Shown: piece by piece, positions 1-8,667 of the stretch
Layout of the letters: each line of letters begins with the position of its first letter
How positions within the stretch are numbered: the stretch's first letter is position 1
Origin: Nostoc sp. CHAB 5834
Lineage (GTDB): Bacteria; Cyanobacteriota; Cyanobacteriia; Cyanobacteriales; Nostocaceae
NCBI GenBank assembly: GCA_020829485.1
Contig: JAIVFU010000070.1
Span: 1 to 34,783 of the forward strand
Direction: 5' to 3'
Length of the DNA: 34,783 nt
The notes under the pieces: generated by a model
What the model saw: the letters and a program-made list of their open reading frames with translations, nothing else
Databases searched by the model: none
What the model was told of the DNA's origin: nothing
Made by a program: the position numbers and the translations under genes

Positions 1-171
1 CGTAAAGAGAAATACTACTCACCTTCAGAGGGAAAAACCTATTTAGCAGAACTGCCTTGCGGTTATGAAGGCGAATTCGGGCCAGGAATTAAAACCTTAG
101 TAATTAGCCTGTACTACGGGGGTAATATGACCCAAGGCAAATTATTAGAGTTTTTAGAAGATATTGGGATA
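1..171 (+). pseudogene. IS66-like transposase, internal fragment
   Basis: The plus strand is open from base 1 and reads ...LAELPCGYEGEFGPGIKTLV..., the GYEGEFGP region typical of IS66-like (DUF6444-type) cyanobacterial transposases. The match runs to about LLEFLEDIGI near base 171. After that the reading frame continues into unrelated sequence and stops, so the transposase has lost its DDE catalytic part. Its 5' part lies outside the window. The breakpoint coincides with the 3' end of the next gene on the opposite strand, so this remnant truncates that gene. The 5' end of a transposase of the same type is found at 34340. Family assignment is from motif memory, not a search. Confidence 0.6.
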
Positions 172-1596
172 TCGAATTGCCTCAATATTAGAGGGGGCAA
201 GATTGTAGAGAATTTCTGCTGCTTTCGTTCTGCATCTTCTTTGAATCCACAGATGGCTGGCTACGTGAGCTAATCCACACAAAACTGCCTCGTCGTTCTG
301 ATTAGCAAGATGATGGTCGATTTTTACTACTGACCACTCATCTTGATATTGAAAATAATGGATAAATAGCAATTCTCCATATGCTTGACGGCAAAAATTT
401 GAGCCATCTGCCCAAAGCATCTCCAACCAACCTTGAACCGTTTCTTTTGGCTCAAACCATCCTACTGTGCGAGAAAGAAAGTAAAGCGCCCATCGATACC
501 GCAACACTTCGGGACAGTTGCGAATCACTGCATCAAAAAGTTGGGTTGCTTGAGTGCGATCGCCATTTAATAAAGGTGGCATCTGAGCCAAAATATCTAC
601 CCAAACTGCTGGGTGCGGCTCTATCTCTAATCTAGATTTAATTACCCTTGCCCAGTTTTGTAAATCAGGAGGATTTTGCTCAAGGTAGCCAGCAGCGATC
701 GCTCGTACAATGGAACCTCTACCACTAGGTAAAATATGCGATGTAGTGGTGTTAAAAACAATTGATGATTGTAGTTGGTGCGAAGTTTCTTCTTCTTTAC
801 TTCTATAGTCCTTTAACTCAGGCTTTGGATGTGTCAATAGCCAATTTTCTAGCTGTGAAAGAATTGATTTTGGAAGTCCCTGGTTACGTTCAGAAATTTT
901 TTCTAAAGCAGATGCAGTATCAGAACGAAACTCTTCCGAAATAAATCCACGTTGTTCGAGGTTCTCTACTAACTCAATCAAATTATTTGTAGGAAAACCA
1001 TTTTCTACAAGCTCTCTAATTGCATTACCTGCATACCTTCCATGATGCTGTGGCTCAAGTTGTGGAAGAATGCGAAAAAAACGCTCTGGGTTATCTTTAA
1101 TTAACTTACCAAACTCGTATGCCTGCGAAGATTCACCTCCAGCACGAGATAAATCTCCCTTGCCTGTGAAATAATCTGTCTCTGTCATATCTGACAGTTC
1201 ATTAAATAAGTTTAATAAGTGTTGATCGGATGCACAACTCATCTCCTTAACATTCATCGGCGCACCTACAGTTTGTGCTATTGTAGGGTAATTGTCGTTT
1301 TTTTCATTATAAGTATTTTTTACAAGTTCTTCTTGATCGATAATTTTACTTATTAAGTCAGTAACCCATGGCCAAATAGCATCTAAAAAATATTTTGGAT
1401 TCGCTTTTGCTAAAGCGTCAATATCATCAAAATCACTCCTACCTTCAAGCAAGCTTATAAGTATTTTTTTAGGATTGTGTCTAGAACTGTGAATATATCT
1501 TTGTGCATCACTTGCATCTGCTGGTAACTCTGGTAAAACAGGGCAACTAGCAGGGAAGATTTGTACAGTTATTGATTTGGTTAATCGTTTACCCAT
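154..1596 (-). pseudogene. Internal fragment of a large helical-repeat protein, cut at both ends
   Basis: A 480-codon open frame without a recognised catalytic motif. The sequence is rich in Leu, Ala, Trp and charged residues and looks all-helical, as in HEAT/TPR-like repeat regions, for example GYLEQNPPDLQNWARVI and AVWVDILAQMPPLLNGD. Both ends are artificial. The apparent start (MGKRLTKS) lies on the antisense of the IS4 fragment that begins near 1590, and the apparent C-terminus (YPNIF) runs into the IS66-like remnant near 171. The piece is therefore probably the middle or C-terminal part of a much larger protein. Such repeats are common in cyanobacterial STAND/NTPase conflict proteins, but no NTPase domain is present here, so that link is only a guess. 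Confidence 0.55.
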
Positions 1597-1891
1597 TGAA
1601 GTTTGGTTTCACACAAACCCCGCCGCATCAGAAACGAATTTTGAAGCCCCATTACTGAATTTACTACCTGCCAGAACTCTGATTTTACTTGACAGAGGTT
1701 TTTACCATTTCCAATTTTTGCAACAACTTATTAACCAAGAAGTCAATTTTATTACTCGCTTAAAAGCCAAAGCATCTATTAAATACTTAAAGATTTTTAG
1801 CTATGACCATTCGCTTAAAGACCGATTGATTCAACTTGGAACTGTTCGTCGTGGCGCACCAGTTTTAACTTTACGCTTAATTGAAATCTGA
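1590..1891 (+). pseudogene. IS4-family transposase, central fragment
   Basis: About 100 codons resemble the central region of an IS4-family DDE transposase. They include a second-Asp-like motif in LPARTLILLDRGFYHFQFLQ, followed by a region of the type VNFITRLKAKASIKYL. The N-terminal part with the first Asp and the C-terminal Y-R-E-K signature are both missing. The left end joins the helical-repeat gene. The right end is cut at 1887 by the terminal repeat of the next IS element, and the stop codon is supplied there. It is a relic with no expected activity. Confidence 0.65.
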
Positions 1892-3081
1892 CTTTTCCCG
1901 TTAAGTCTCTTTTGCAAGCTGCCAACCTTCACAGAGGTTGTGTAATTTTAACCAACCTCGCCATAGTACCTGGATACCAATAGGGGTTTTATGTCGATGT
2001 TCAAGATAACCTCCAAGACGAGCGATCGCTTCTACAGCCCAACTAACTGTTAGTAACTTGGGTAGTTTGGGAGATTTAGCTTTTAAAATCCGAAGCTCAA
2101 GGGGATTAAGAATCTCAATGGCAGGAGCGGAAGGCTGGGTGCGGTGTAGATAAGTTAACTGCAACAGTTCAACAGCAATCACACTCAAAAAACCAATTAA
2201 GGTTTTCATCCCCTCAGCAGCAAGTCTATATCTTTCTACTTGACACCCCGACTTGAAAATTTTGTGATATTCTTCTACGCGCCACCGATAAGAATACCAA
2301 CGTAAAATAGTAGAAGCCATCTGTATATCAGTGACAATTTCCGTGGTTAATAACATCCACTCCACAGGTGTTTCACCTTCTGGACAATCAATCTCAGTGG
2401 CATAAACAGCATATACTGGTAGAGGGTCACGGTTATCAAAACGATAGGGAGTACGGAGATTCACAGGACAAAATCGTACAGCTAAATTGGTTTTGCGCGC
2501 AGAACGTTTACTCGTTGAAGGTAGTTCAATTTCTTGTTCAAAACTAATAGGTTGCTCTTCCAGCTTTGACCATAGACGCTCGCTATGGGAATCTAAACTA
2601 CGGTTATGAGCAGCACGAACTACGACTCCTGTGTGCTGAAGTTGACGAATCTGAGCAAAAACTTCAGTGATATCACCTTCTCTGTCGAAAGTATGAATCA
2701 CTCGCGTGTGCTTACTCACAAGCTTTTCTACAGTCATATTCTGCAACAGTTTCCGCTGTCATTTGACAATGCGGCTCTATTAGCTTTGAAAATTCTACTT
2801 TTGGGTTGGCAAAAACTCGTAAGCTCTCTTGAGTACAGTTCCTCCACTGAAGATTTCCGATAGTGCTTTGCCAAATCCTTGACTTAGGGCATAGCCTATT
2901 GACATTGCACGCTCATTCAATCGGCGATCGCCTAATTCACAAGTTGCAAAATTTTTCTCCCACCAATCCAGCATTGCTTGTCACCTTTAGCACCGAATTT
3001 CAATTACTGTACCGTATATGCTGTGCTTTTTCCTAAATCCTTTGTGAGCAAGCTTTTCGAGACTTAACGGGAAAAGTCAGA
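1887..3081. mobile_element. Decayed IS4-family (Tn5/IS50-like) insertion sequence
   Basis: The ends are a perfect 23-bp inverted repeat: 1887-1909, starting TCTGACTTTTCCCG, and its exact complement at 3059-3081. The 1195-bp interior encodes a broken Tn5-like transposase on the minus strand. The flanking nine bases (1878-1886 and 3082-3090) do not match, so no target duplication is visible. Together with the two truncated neighbours (an IS4 fragment on the left, the adaptor-domain gene on the right) this suggests a deletion or recombination after insertion. Confidence 0.8.
1901..2974 (-). pseudogene. Tn5/IS50-like IS4 transposase, frameshifted and internally deleted
   Basis: Translation from ATG 2974 gives an N-terminus of the Tn5 type (MLDWWEKNFATCELGDRRLN). 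It then needs a frameshift near 2800 to continue as VEFSKLIEPHCQMTAETVAE, and another near 2740 to reach the long downstream frame. The segment that should hold the first catalytic Asp is missing. The downstream part keeps the second Asp (HTFDREGDI) and the Y-(2)-R-(3)-E-(6)-K signature (YRWRVEEYHKIFKSG). With one catalytic residue lost and at least two frameshifts it should be inactive. The stop codon lies inside the left terminal repeat. Confidence 0.8.
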
Positions 3082-4047
3082 AATACTTGTACCTTGTGAA
3101 AGAATAATACTTAATTTTTCTTCTAGCTTCTTTTCTTTTGTTTGATTAAGTTGATATTCTAATTCTTTTTTGGCGTTTTCTAATTTTATATTCAGTATAT
3201 TTTTTCGCTCTTTAATATAAATATCTATTTTCTTAATAAGTTTTGCTCGTTCGCTTGAATTTAGCGTAAATAATCCAATGATTTCTTTAAAAGCTATATT
3301 TTCCTGTTCATTTTTATATCTTGAAATTTTTTGTAAATTTTGATTGATTATTTCTCGAATATACTTTTTAATACAAATTTGTTTTTGTAAAAAAGCATAC
3401 TGTAAAAAAGGAATTTTACTTTTTTTTAATAAAAGCTTAAGATGTAATGTACAAAAGTTAAATTCCTTTAATACTATATTCTTCGTGAGAGATTTATAAA
3501 AATTTCTTTCTTGGCTTAAAAGATAAAATTTTTCATTTAAAGTTATTTTGAAATTATCAGCTTCAATTTTAATTTTTTCATAGTTGTTTTCTGCTTTTTT
3601 TAAATTGTCATTTAAAAAATAATATCTTTGAAAAATTCTTTCTTCTAATGTTTTAAAATTATCTATCGATGCCTGAAGAAGCCGGATGTTGTCTAAACTA
3701 GTAAAATCTATTATTTTGCCTTGAAATGAGATTTTTGGCTCAATTAATGGGTGTAAATTATCAATACGTTTTTGTATATCCACACCAACTTGATCGTGTG
3801 ATCGCACATACTCCAATAAAGCCCAAATTGCTTGTTTTCCTGACGCTACTTCACCATAATCTGCAAGCTTAGACACCATATTTGAAGTGAAGCTTTGCGG
3901 ATTACCGCTCAAATCGATATTTTTCAATACTGGTGCATCATTGCCAAAAGCTAAATTTAAAAGTGAAGTACGGTTTTTTTGATCATTCATCAAAGGTCTG
4001 AGTATATCTACTATTTCATTAATACTTTCAGCACTCAGTTTTAACAT
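3064..4047 (-). CDS. Effector-associated-type adaptor domain protein with coiled-coil tail, 3'-truncated
   Basis: Residues about 1-100 form a compact helical domain (SAESINEIVDILRPLMND ... LAFGNDAPVL ... ALLEYVRS ... IQKRIDNLHPLI). The same domain occurs in the neighbouring fragment at 4090-4587, which supports a real module. It resembles the small effector-associated/adaptor domains of bacterial conflict systems, which recruit effectors to STAND NTPases or other sensors by self-association; that assignment is from pattern only. Residues about 115-320 are very rich in Lys, Glu, Asn and Ile and look like a long coiled coil (KKAENNYEKIKIEADNFK). The last residues (SDFSR) come from the terminal repeat of the IS4 element, so the natural C-terminus has been lost. 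Whether the truncated gene works is unknown. Its very AT-rich DNA contrasts with its neighbours. Confidence 0.6.
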   Translation of the reverse strand: MLKLSAESINEIVDILRPLMNDQKNRTSLLNLAFGNDAPVLKNIDLSGNPQSFTSNMVSKLADYGEVASGKQAIWALLEYVRSHDQVGVDIQKRIDNLHPLIEPKISFQGKIIDFTSLDNIRLLQASIDNFKTLEERIFQRYYFLNDNLKKAENNYEKIKIEADNFKITLNEKFYLLSQERNFYKSLTKNIVLKEFNFCTLHLKLLLKKSKIPFLQYAFLQKQICIKKYIREIINQNLQKISRYKNEQENIAFKEIIGLFTLNSSERAKLIKKIDIYIKERKNILNIKLENAKKELEYQLNQTKEKKLEEKLSIILSQGTSISDFSR

Positions 4048-4089
4048 TGTTAAGCACCATACTTGTATAATTACAATGAAGCAAATAAA

Positions 4090-4587
4090 TTACGATTCAA
4101 TTACAAAGCTTAACTTATCAATACGTTTTTGAACATCTACGCAAACTTGAGATCGCACATATTCTAATAATGTCCATAGTGGTTGTTTACCTGGTGCTAT
4201 TTCGCCATAATCTGCAAGTTTACACACCATATCAGGAATAAAACTGGCCACAGCACCACTCCAATTAATGTGTTGTAACACAGGTGCATCATTACCTAAA
4301 GCTAAAACTAAAAAAGGGCGACGGCTTCTCTCATCTTGCAAAAAAGGACGCAATAAATTCACCAACTCATTGAAAGTGTTAGGTTCTAATTTGAGATTTT
4401 GAATATTTTTAAGATTGGGCTGCCCAAAGTAAATATTGTAGACGTTATCCCCAATTTGGCCAACGTTTACTGTGTCAGCATTAATTAAGCTACCACCAAA
4501 CTGGGCATTTCGTAAGTCATTGTTATTAACTTGCTTTGGGTTTTCTGAGTTCGACTGGGTTAGCTTGAGCAGTTTTAAGCGTTGTGG
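4090..4587 (-). pseudogene. Second adaptor-domain gene, 5'-truncated
   Basis: The frame is open for 165 codons from 4587 but contains no in-frame ATG. The first possible starts are TTG/GTG codons at 4365-4360, inside a conserved domain. The upstream part reads ...NNNDLRNAQFGGSLINADTV and GQIGDNVYNIYFGQP, a Gly/Asn-rich linker type that I associate with cyanobacterial effector-associated proteins. The C-terminal 90 residues are a clear paralogue of the N-terminal domain at 3064-4047; for example both have LGNDAPVL/FGNDAPVL and KLADYGE. The 5' end stops at a TAG at 4588-4590, so the start and any N-terminal effector domain are lost. The 42-bp gap to the next gene suggests a former tandem pair. 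Confidence 0.6.
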
Positions 4588-4673
4588 CTATAAATGTTAC
4601 TAAAGTTCACTGTGCAGATACAGTTATCGAAGCTGTCACTCCACTCACTGGTTATAAAAGCGCTTTAAATTTT

Positions 4674-4738
4674 TAGTTAACTTTATACTACAACTACTCT
4701 ATAATAGTGTTAACTACTTTGCAATAACAATTAATTGT
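4674..4738 (+). promoter_or_regulatory. Promoter with flanking palindromic operators for the XRE gene
   Basis: A sigma70-type promoter reads TTAACT (4677-4682), a 17-nt spacer and a perfect TATAAT (4700-4705). It is framed by an inverted repeat, TAGTTAAC (4674-4681) and GTTAACTA (4709-4716), which overlaps the -35 box and lies just after the -10 box. A second perfect 12-bp palindrome, ACAATTAATTGT, follows at 4727-4738. This is the layout expected for repression by a small dimeric HTH protein, most simply the XRE protein encoded 32 bp downstream. Confidence 0.6.
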
Positions 4739-4769
4739 GAATATATCAGTGGCAATCTAAGGTATGCCC

Positions 4770-4991
4770 ATGAAAAATCGGATTAAGGAATTTGTTGACA
4801 GCAAAGGGATGAGCGTTTATCAGTTCTGGCAAGAAACTGGTATTAGCCGGACTACTGCGTATAGTTTGTACAACAATTCTGCTCAGTATCTTGGCAGAGA
4901 TGTTATGGATGCGATTTGTAGTCGATACAACATACAACCAGATATTTTATTGAAATGGATACCAGCCCAGGAGTTGAAAAATGGGGATTAA
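4770..4991 (+). CDS. Small XRE/Cro-type HTH regulator
   Basis: A 73-residue single-domain protein. The helix-turn-helix reads SVYQFWQETGISRTTAYSLY, followed by a scaffold helix (VMDAICSRYNIQPDILLKWI), as in Cro/C1-type regulators. Two ATGs are possible, 4764 and 4770. The ribosome-binding site TAAGG (4758-4762) touches the first but lies 7 nt from the second, so 4770 is preferred. The gene sits behind a strong promoter framed by palindromes, which fits autoregulation. No toxin partner is adjacent; an IS4 element begins about 150 bp downstream and may have separated it from former operon partners. It could be a plasmid or phage control protein, a solitary antitoxin or an accessory-island regulator. 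Confidence 0.75.
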   Translation: MKNRIKEFVDSKGMSVYQFWQETGISRTTAYSLYNNSAQYLGRDVMDAICSRYNIQPDILLKWIPAQELKNGD

Positions 4992-5143
4992 TCCTGCCAC
5001 TATCGACCCTCTTCTCTTGCTTTATCTTCACTACCACTTTGTGAGCGATCGCAGCAACCCACCACGCCTTGTATTTACTGCTATATATGCTCAAGGATCA
5101 GTACAGTAGTTCAGGAAAAGCAGGTCAGACCAATGCTGAAGTA

Positions 5144-6439
5144 GTGTGGTTAAGCCCTTACGGGGCTACAAAAAGGGCTAGGATACAGATAAAATAAGCC
5201 TCATTGCCCTCTCTCCTTGCTGGTAGTACTTACGCTTATTAGGACTTAATCTCAATAATTCAGTGACTAACTCATAAGAATTTTCCATGAAATTGACCCA
5301 ATTGTGACCATAAAGACCAATATAAAAACTACTATGTCGTCGAACAATCCGCTTAGATTCTTTAATTCGCCCAACATATTTTTGAACACCCATGCGTTTA
5401 ATCTTTTGACCAGATATAGTTGCAGCCGTATAGGCAAGTGAGATTAATAATATTAGAGAAATTAAGCGTTGACCTGATACATTAGTATCTTCTAAGTTAT
5501 AGCCACCGCTCTTAAAATCTCTAAACATTTCTTCAATATCAAAACGTTGTTTATAAGCAATAATCGCTGAATCTAAATTGTCTAAATTAGTCAGGATAAA
5601 CCAGCCCTCCTCTGGCGCAACTCCAAAGCGTTTCCGTTTCCATTTCCCTGCAAGATTAAAGCTAATAAACCCTGTAGTTTTTGTATATTTAATACCTTGG
5701 TAAAAGAAGGCAAGATCAGGAGATAAACCTGAATTTTTTAATTGGAGCCAAATTTCTGGTTCTATTTCTATAAAAGCATCTTTTTTTATACGTAAACAAA
5801 AGTACACTTTCTGCTCTGTAAGCCAGTTAGCCAATTTTAGCGAACAGAATTCGCGGTCTCCTAGCACAACGGTTTTATAATTTTTAAAAAGAGGCAGTGC
5901 TTTATTAAAAACAACTTTTTGTTCGTCAAAATTACTTGAGCCTAATTTACTTAATAACTCAAAGTATATTGGAATAGACCTTTTATCCCAAACCACACTA
6001 ATCATTAACAGATTAATACACCCCCAATTAGTCCGGTCAATCACTACATAAATAACTTCATTTAAGGGAAAATATATCTCCAACCAACTTTTAATAATTG
6101 GGAACCAAATTTCTTCAATATTTATATAATTTAAAGATAAAAATCTTTGAATTTTCTTTCTTCTACTTTCAAAAAATATGGGAATAGGTAAAGCAGTAGC
6201 CAGTGCTTCAAGGCTAACAGTCTTAATAGACTGTAATAAATTTATCAAGATTTTTAGTAATAAATATTCTGCACGTCCCAATTCTCGCTTGAGGTTTGTT
6301 TCGTAGAATTCTGGTAATATTATCATTAAACAGAGCTTGTTGCGAATGAATGCTATTCTTCTTTTACCACAAATTGCTACACTCTTTGTAATATAAGCAT
6401 TCTAGACCATTTTGTCTCCCCGCAAGGGTTAAGCCTCAC
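5144..6439. mobile_element. IS4-family insertion sequence, apparently complete
   Basis: The transposase gene is bracketed by imperfect inverted repeats of about 30 bp, 5144-5173 and 6410-6439. They share the core CCCTT[A/G]CGGGG and an ACAAAA end, and about 23 of 30 positions match. No clear target duplication was found by eye. The right end lies 16 bp before the start of the GIY-YIG gene, so the element probably replaced or separated that gene's promoter. Confidence 0.65.
5178..6326 (-). CDS. IS4-family DDE transposase, apparently intact
   Basis: A 382-residue protein of normal length for the family. It has the first Asp in VIDRTNWG (about residue 96), the second Asp in VVLGDREFCS (about 157) and the C-terminal Y-(2)-R-(3)-E-(6)-K signature in YKQRFDIEEMFRDFKSGG (about 257-275). 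All catalytic positions are present and there is no internal stop. It would cut and rejoin the ends of its own element. It differs clearly from the Tn5-like relic at 1901-2974 and from the fragment at 1590-1891, so at least three IS4 lineages have entered this region. Confidence 0.9.
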   Translation of the reverse strand: MIILPEFYETNLKRELGRAEYLLLKILINLLQSIKTVSLEALATALPIPIFFESRRKKIQRFLSLNYINIEEIWFPIIKSWLEIYFPLNEVIYVVIDRTNWGCINLLMISVVWDKRSIPIYFELLSKLGSSNFDEQKVVFNKALPLFKNYKTVVLGDREFCSLKLANWLTEQKVYFCLRIKKDAFIEIEPEIWLQLKNSGLSPDLAFFYQGIKYTKTTGFISFNLAGKWKRKRFGVAPEEGWFILTNLDNLDSAIIAYKQRFDIEEMFRDFKSGGYNLEDTNVSGQRLISLILLISLAYTAATISGQKIKRMGVQKYVGRIKESKRIVRRHSSFYIGLYGHNWVNFMENSYELVTELLRLSPNKRKYYQQGERAMRLILSVS

Positions 6440-6455
6440 CCAATAAGAAAGCATC

Positions 6456-7100
6456 ATGAGTATATTCAACATCCAACAAATCAAACCTTTAAAGTTGCCT
6501 TCCCTCTCCTTAACAGACAAGCGAAGTCTACCTAGTATCAGGTGCGTCTACTTTGTGCTTGAGGGCGATGAGGTTGTTTATCTGGGTAGGTCTACAGATT
6601 TACGCTTTCGGTGGAGACAACATCATCGTTACAATGACCTAAAACAATTATCTGATGTCAGAATTGCTTGGCTAGAAGTTTCTGATACTTGGATTTTACA
6701 AGAAATAGAGATGGCTTTAATTGCTTGGTTTGAGCCAAAACTAAACCAAACTTCCAGTAACTCTGTTTGGATAGAAAGACTAGAATACCTTCTCGCAAAT
6801 CCAAAAAGTGACTTTTCAAATTTGCCGACTCAAAAAATGTTTTGTAGGCTAGCCGTGCTTATGGCAGAAAAAGATCCACAGCTGTCACAGAGACAGTTGG
6901 CAAAAGAAACTGGGTTAGATATCACAACGATTAACCGCTTGTTCACAAATAACTTCAGCCGCGTTGATGTCGGTACAGTTGAAGTTTTGTGCAATTACTT
7001 TACTAGAGAAGTAGGTGATCTTTTTGAAATGAGAAATCCAGAAGACATACCTCAACGCAAATCAAGAAAGCGTTCCAACTCAGAGGTTGAGGCTGCATGA
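6456..7100 (+). CDS. GIY-YIG nuclease domain fused to XRE-type HTH
   Basis: A 214-residue two-domain protein. Residues about 28-100 match the GIY-YIG fold: VYF (31-33) and VYLGRS (41-46) replace GIY and YIG, with arginines in RFRWRQHH, a helix with the candidate metal-binding Glu (LQEIEMALIAWF) and the conserved EPKLNQT with Asn97. Residues about 148-200 form a helix-turn-helix (LSQRQLAKETGLDITTINRL) followed by a Cro/C1-like helix (VEVLCNYFTREVGDLFEM). The fusion suggests a sequence-directed nuclease or a regulator that uses a nuclease-like domain. The IS4 element ends 16 bp upstream, so the native promoter is gone or moved. The stop codon overlaps the next start (ATGA), hinting at translational coupling with small downstream ORFs. 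Confidence is high for the domains, low for the role. Confidence 0.8.
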   Translation: MSIFNIQQIKPLKLPSLSLTDKRSLPSIRCVYFVLEGDEVVYLGRSTDLRFRWRQHHRYNDLKQLSDVRIAWLEVSDTWILQEIEMALIAWFEPKLNQTSSNSVWIERLEYLLANPKSDFSNLPTQKMFCRLAVLMAEKDPQLSQRQLAKETGLDITTINRLFTNNFSRVDVGTVEVLCNYFTREVGDLFEMRNPEDIPQRKSRKRSNSEVEAA

Positions 7101-7171
7101 GTGCTTTTGCCCTTGGAAAACTGAAAATCAACAGTATTGTTCTTACTCCCCTTGCAGTGGAACAGGTATGA
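7097..7171 (+). CDS. Possible 24-residue coupled ORF
   Basis: The ATG overlaps the stop of the GIY-YIG gene (ATGA at 7097-7100), and its own TGA overlaps the next ATG in the same way (ATGA at 7168-7171). The product would be MSAFALGKLKINSIVLTPLA followed by VEQV. It has no recognised motif. The only support is the double ATGA chain, which could be chance or could serve to carry ribosomes to the next ORF. Confidence 0.25.
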   Translation: MSAFALGKLKINSIVLTPLAVEQV

Positions 7172-7299
7172 CTAGGGAAAAGAAACCAAAGTCACGATAC
7201 GCTGCAACAGAAGAAGAAGTGCCGCAATATGGAGACAAAGTATGCTTTGAAGCTGCTACAGGTAGAGTCAGATGGAGACAAGACCTCCTTAAAAGTTGA
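7168..7299 (+). CDS. Small hypothetical protein, 43 residues
   Basis: It starts at the ATGA overlap and encodes a charged peptide (MTREKKPKSRYAATEEEVPQ ... EAATGRVRWRQDLLKS). No domain is recognised. It sits between the GIY-YIG gene and the frameshifted plasmid-type gene, all on the same strand with gaps under 35 bp, which favours one transcription unit. A longer reading from ATG 7087 is possible but overlaps the upstream gene and contains an unlikely Cys-rich start. Confidence 0.4.
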   Translation: MTREKKPKSRYAATEEEVPQYGDKVCFEAATGRVRWRQDLLKS

Positions 7300-7332
7300 C
7301 TCTTCAAGCACTGTTCAGCTAGAGGTGGAATA

Positions 7333-7921
7333 ATGCCTAAACCACCTTCTAGACGCAACAAAGCCACCTCTGCCGCATCTACCGATTCAACATCAGCAGC
7401 TAGCTTTGCAAACAAGGATATTTCCCAGCAAGAAAACCCAGCCTTAGCAACAATCACCGTTACTGCTGTCGAAATTCCAGAGTTGACAGAGGAGGAACAA
7501 AGCGATCGCCTGCACTTGGAAAGAAAAGTGGAGAAAGCGGTTTTTGAAGCAGGTAAGGCGCTGATGGAATTGCGCGATCGCAGACTGTACCGCTCTACCC
7601 ACAGCACTTTTGAGGAGTATTGCAAAGACAGGTTCGGGTTTGATCGTCGTCATCCTTACAGATTAATCGAAGCTTCGGCTGTGTTTGATAACAATAAAGA
7701 AAATGTGTCCAAATTGGACGCAAAATGAAGATGATCCTGATATAGTCCATTCTGAGCAGCGACAAATATTGCCAACAGCAGAGGGGCAAGTTCGACCAAT
7801 GACAAAGCTTGAACCCCAGGAACAGCAAGAAGTGTGGCTAAAGGCAGTAGAACTTGCTGGTGGGAAAGTGCCGACTGGTAGAATCGTGAAGGATGTTGTG
7901 CAGCGCATCATGGAGCGTTAA
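7333..7921 (+). pseudogene. ParB/plasmid-ORF-like DNA-binding protein, frameshifted
   Basis: Two overlapping frames make one protein. Frame 1 starts at ATG 7333 with a good site (GAGGTGGA), has a Ser/Ala-rich leader, then an acidic helix and the segment TFEEYCKDRFGFDRRHPYRL, and stops at TGA 7726. The next frame carries on directly as DPDIVHSEQRQILPTAEGQV and LAGGKVPTGRIVKDVVQRIM to 7921. The segments resemble plasmid-borne cyanobacterial proteins related to ParB-type or transcriptional plasmid regulators. The shift lies in CAAAATGAA: removing one A restores the frame, so a 1-nt insertion or a sequencing error is the simplest explanation. A programmed +1 shift at AAA-TGA is possible but less likely. 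Confidence 0.6.
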
Positions 7922-8329
7922 TATTGCCAACAAAAATAGCTCCTTTGCCATCAGGCTGAAATTAACACATACAACTACATATTTTTACCTCGTTATTATC
8001 AATAAATATCTCAAAGCCTTATTCTATTGTATTGACTAGCTAGTTAGCCATCCTTGCGCTTGCATCTTATGAGCTAGTCACAGTAAAGCTTTGATACTTT
8101 TTGGAGATGTCTATTAAACTGACTGGCATCAACAACCGTCATTCTGTAAGTCTGTGGCGACCGCAATTTCTCTCTCCTCTGCTGATGGCGATCTCACAAG
8201 GATGGAACATGGGCAACAACGCTAAACCCTTGATTGCTCAAAAATGGGAACATTTCTGGGACAAGCCTGTGGTACTATTGCGTGCAGAATTAAATGTCCA
8301 ACCAGTTAACTTCTGTGAATTTGCCTTGA
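7922..8329. other. Intergenic, no supported gene
   Basis: AT-rich at first, then a plus-strand open stretch (8101-8340) whose translation has no recognised motif and whose ATG touches its only possible ribosome-binding site. No convincing promoter or RNA gene is visible. Confidence 0.5.
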
Positions 8330-8503
8330 GATCGGTTTGATTGCAAGTTGAATAGAGATGTCGCGCAAACTTTTTTGGCATATCATTCGTTTGACCTATC
8401 CTTGGTTGCCGCTGTTTATAACTCTGTGGCGCATCATCAGATTAACAGGTATCGACCGTTGCCGCGCCCAAGTTCGATTGTGGATACTCTTGAGCCGGAT
8501 TGA
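8330..8503 (+). other. Degenerate coding-like stretch
   Basis: This frame is open for 57 codons and has a composition more protein-like than the overlapping frames, for example DVAQTFLAYHSFDLSLVAAV and NRYRPLPRPSSIVDTLEPD. It has no start codon and is preceded by a TGA, so at best it is a relic of a lost gene. The family is not recognised. Confidence 0.3.
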
Positions 8504-8667
8504 TTTTGCTAGTTTAATAGCACTCGCCAGTGACCTGATTCAACCTGAATTCTGGGCTTGACAAGACTCAAGTCTCAAACATCTACTAAATTGGTTAAGT
8601 CCGCCAAATTTTAACTCTTGACAATCCCGAACTTCGAGGCAAGGGCGTTCGCTGGGCGATTGTTAGT

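Noticed and set aside
4571..4678. Plus-strand stretch reading VVAINVTKVHCADTVIEAVT
   Set aside because: Protein-like, but short, without a start and preceded by a stop; the family is not recognised, so it was not called.
7143..7911. Minus-strand open frames opposite the plasmid-type gene
   Set aside because: Low-complexity Ser/Cys-rich translations with no ribosome-binding sites; the plus-strand reading explains the region.
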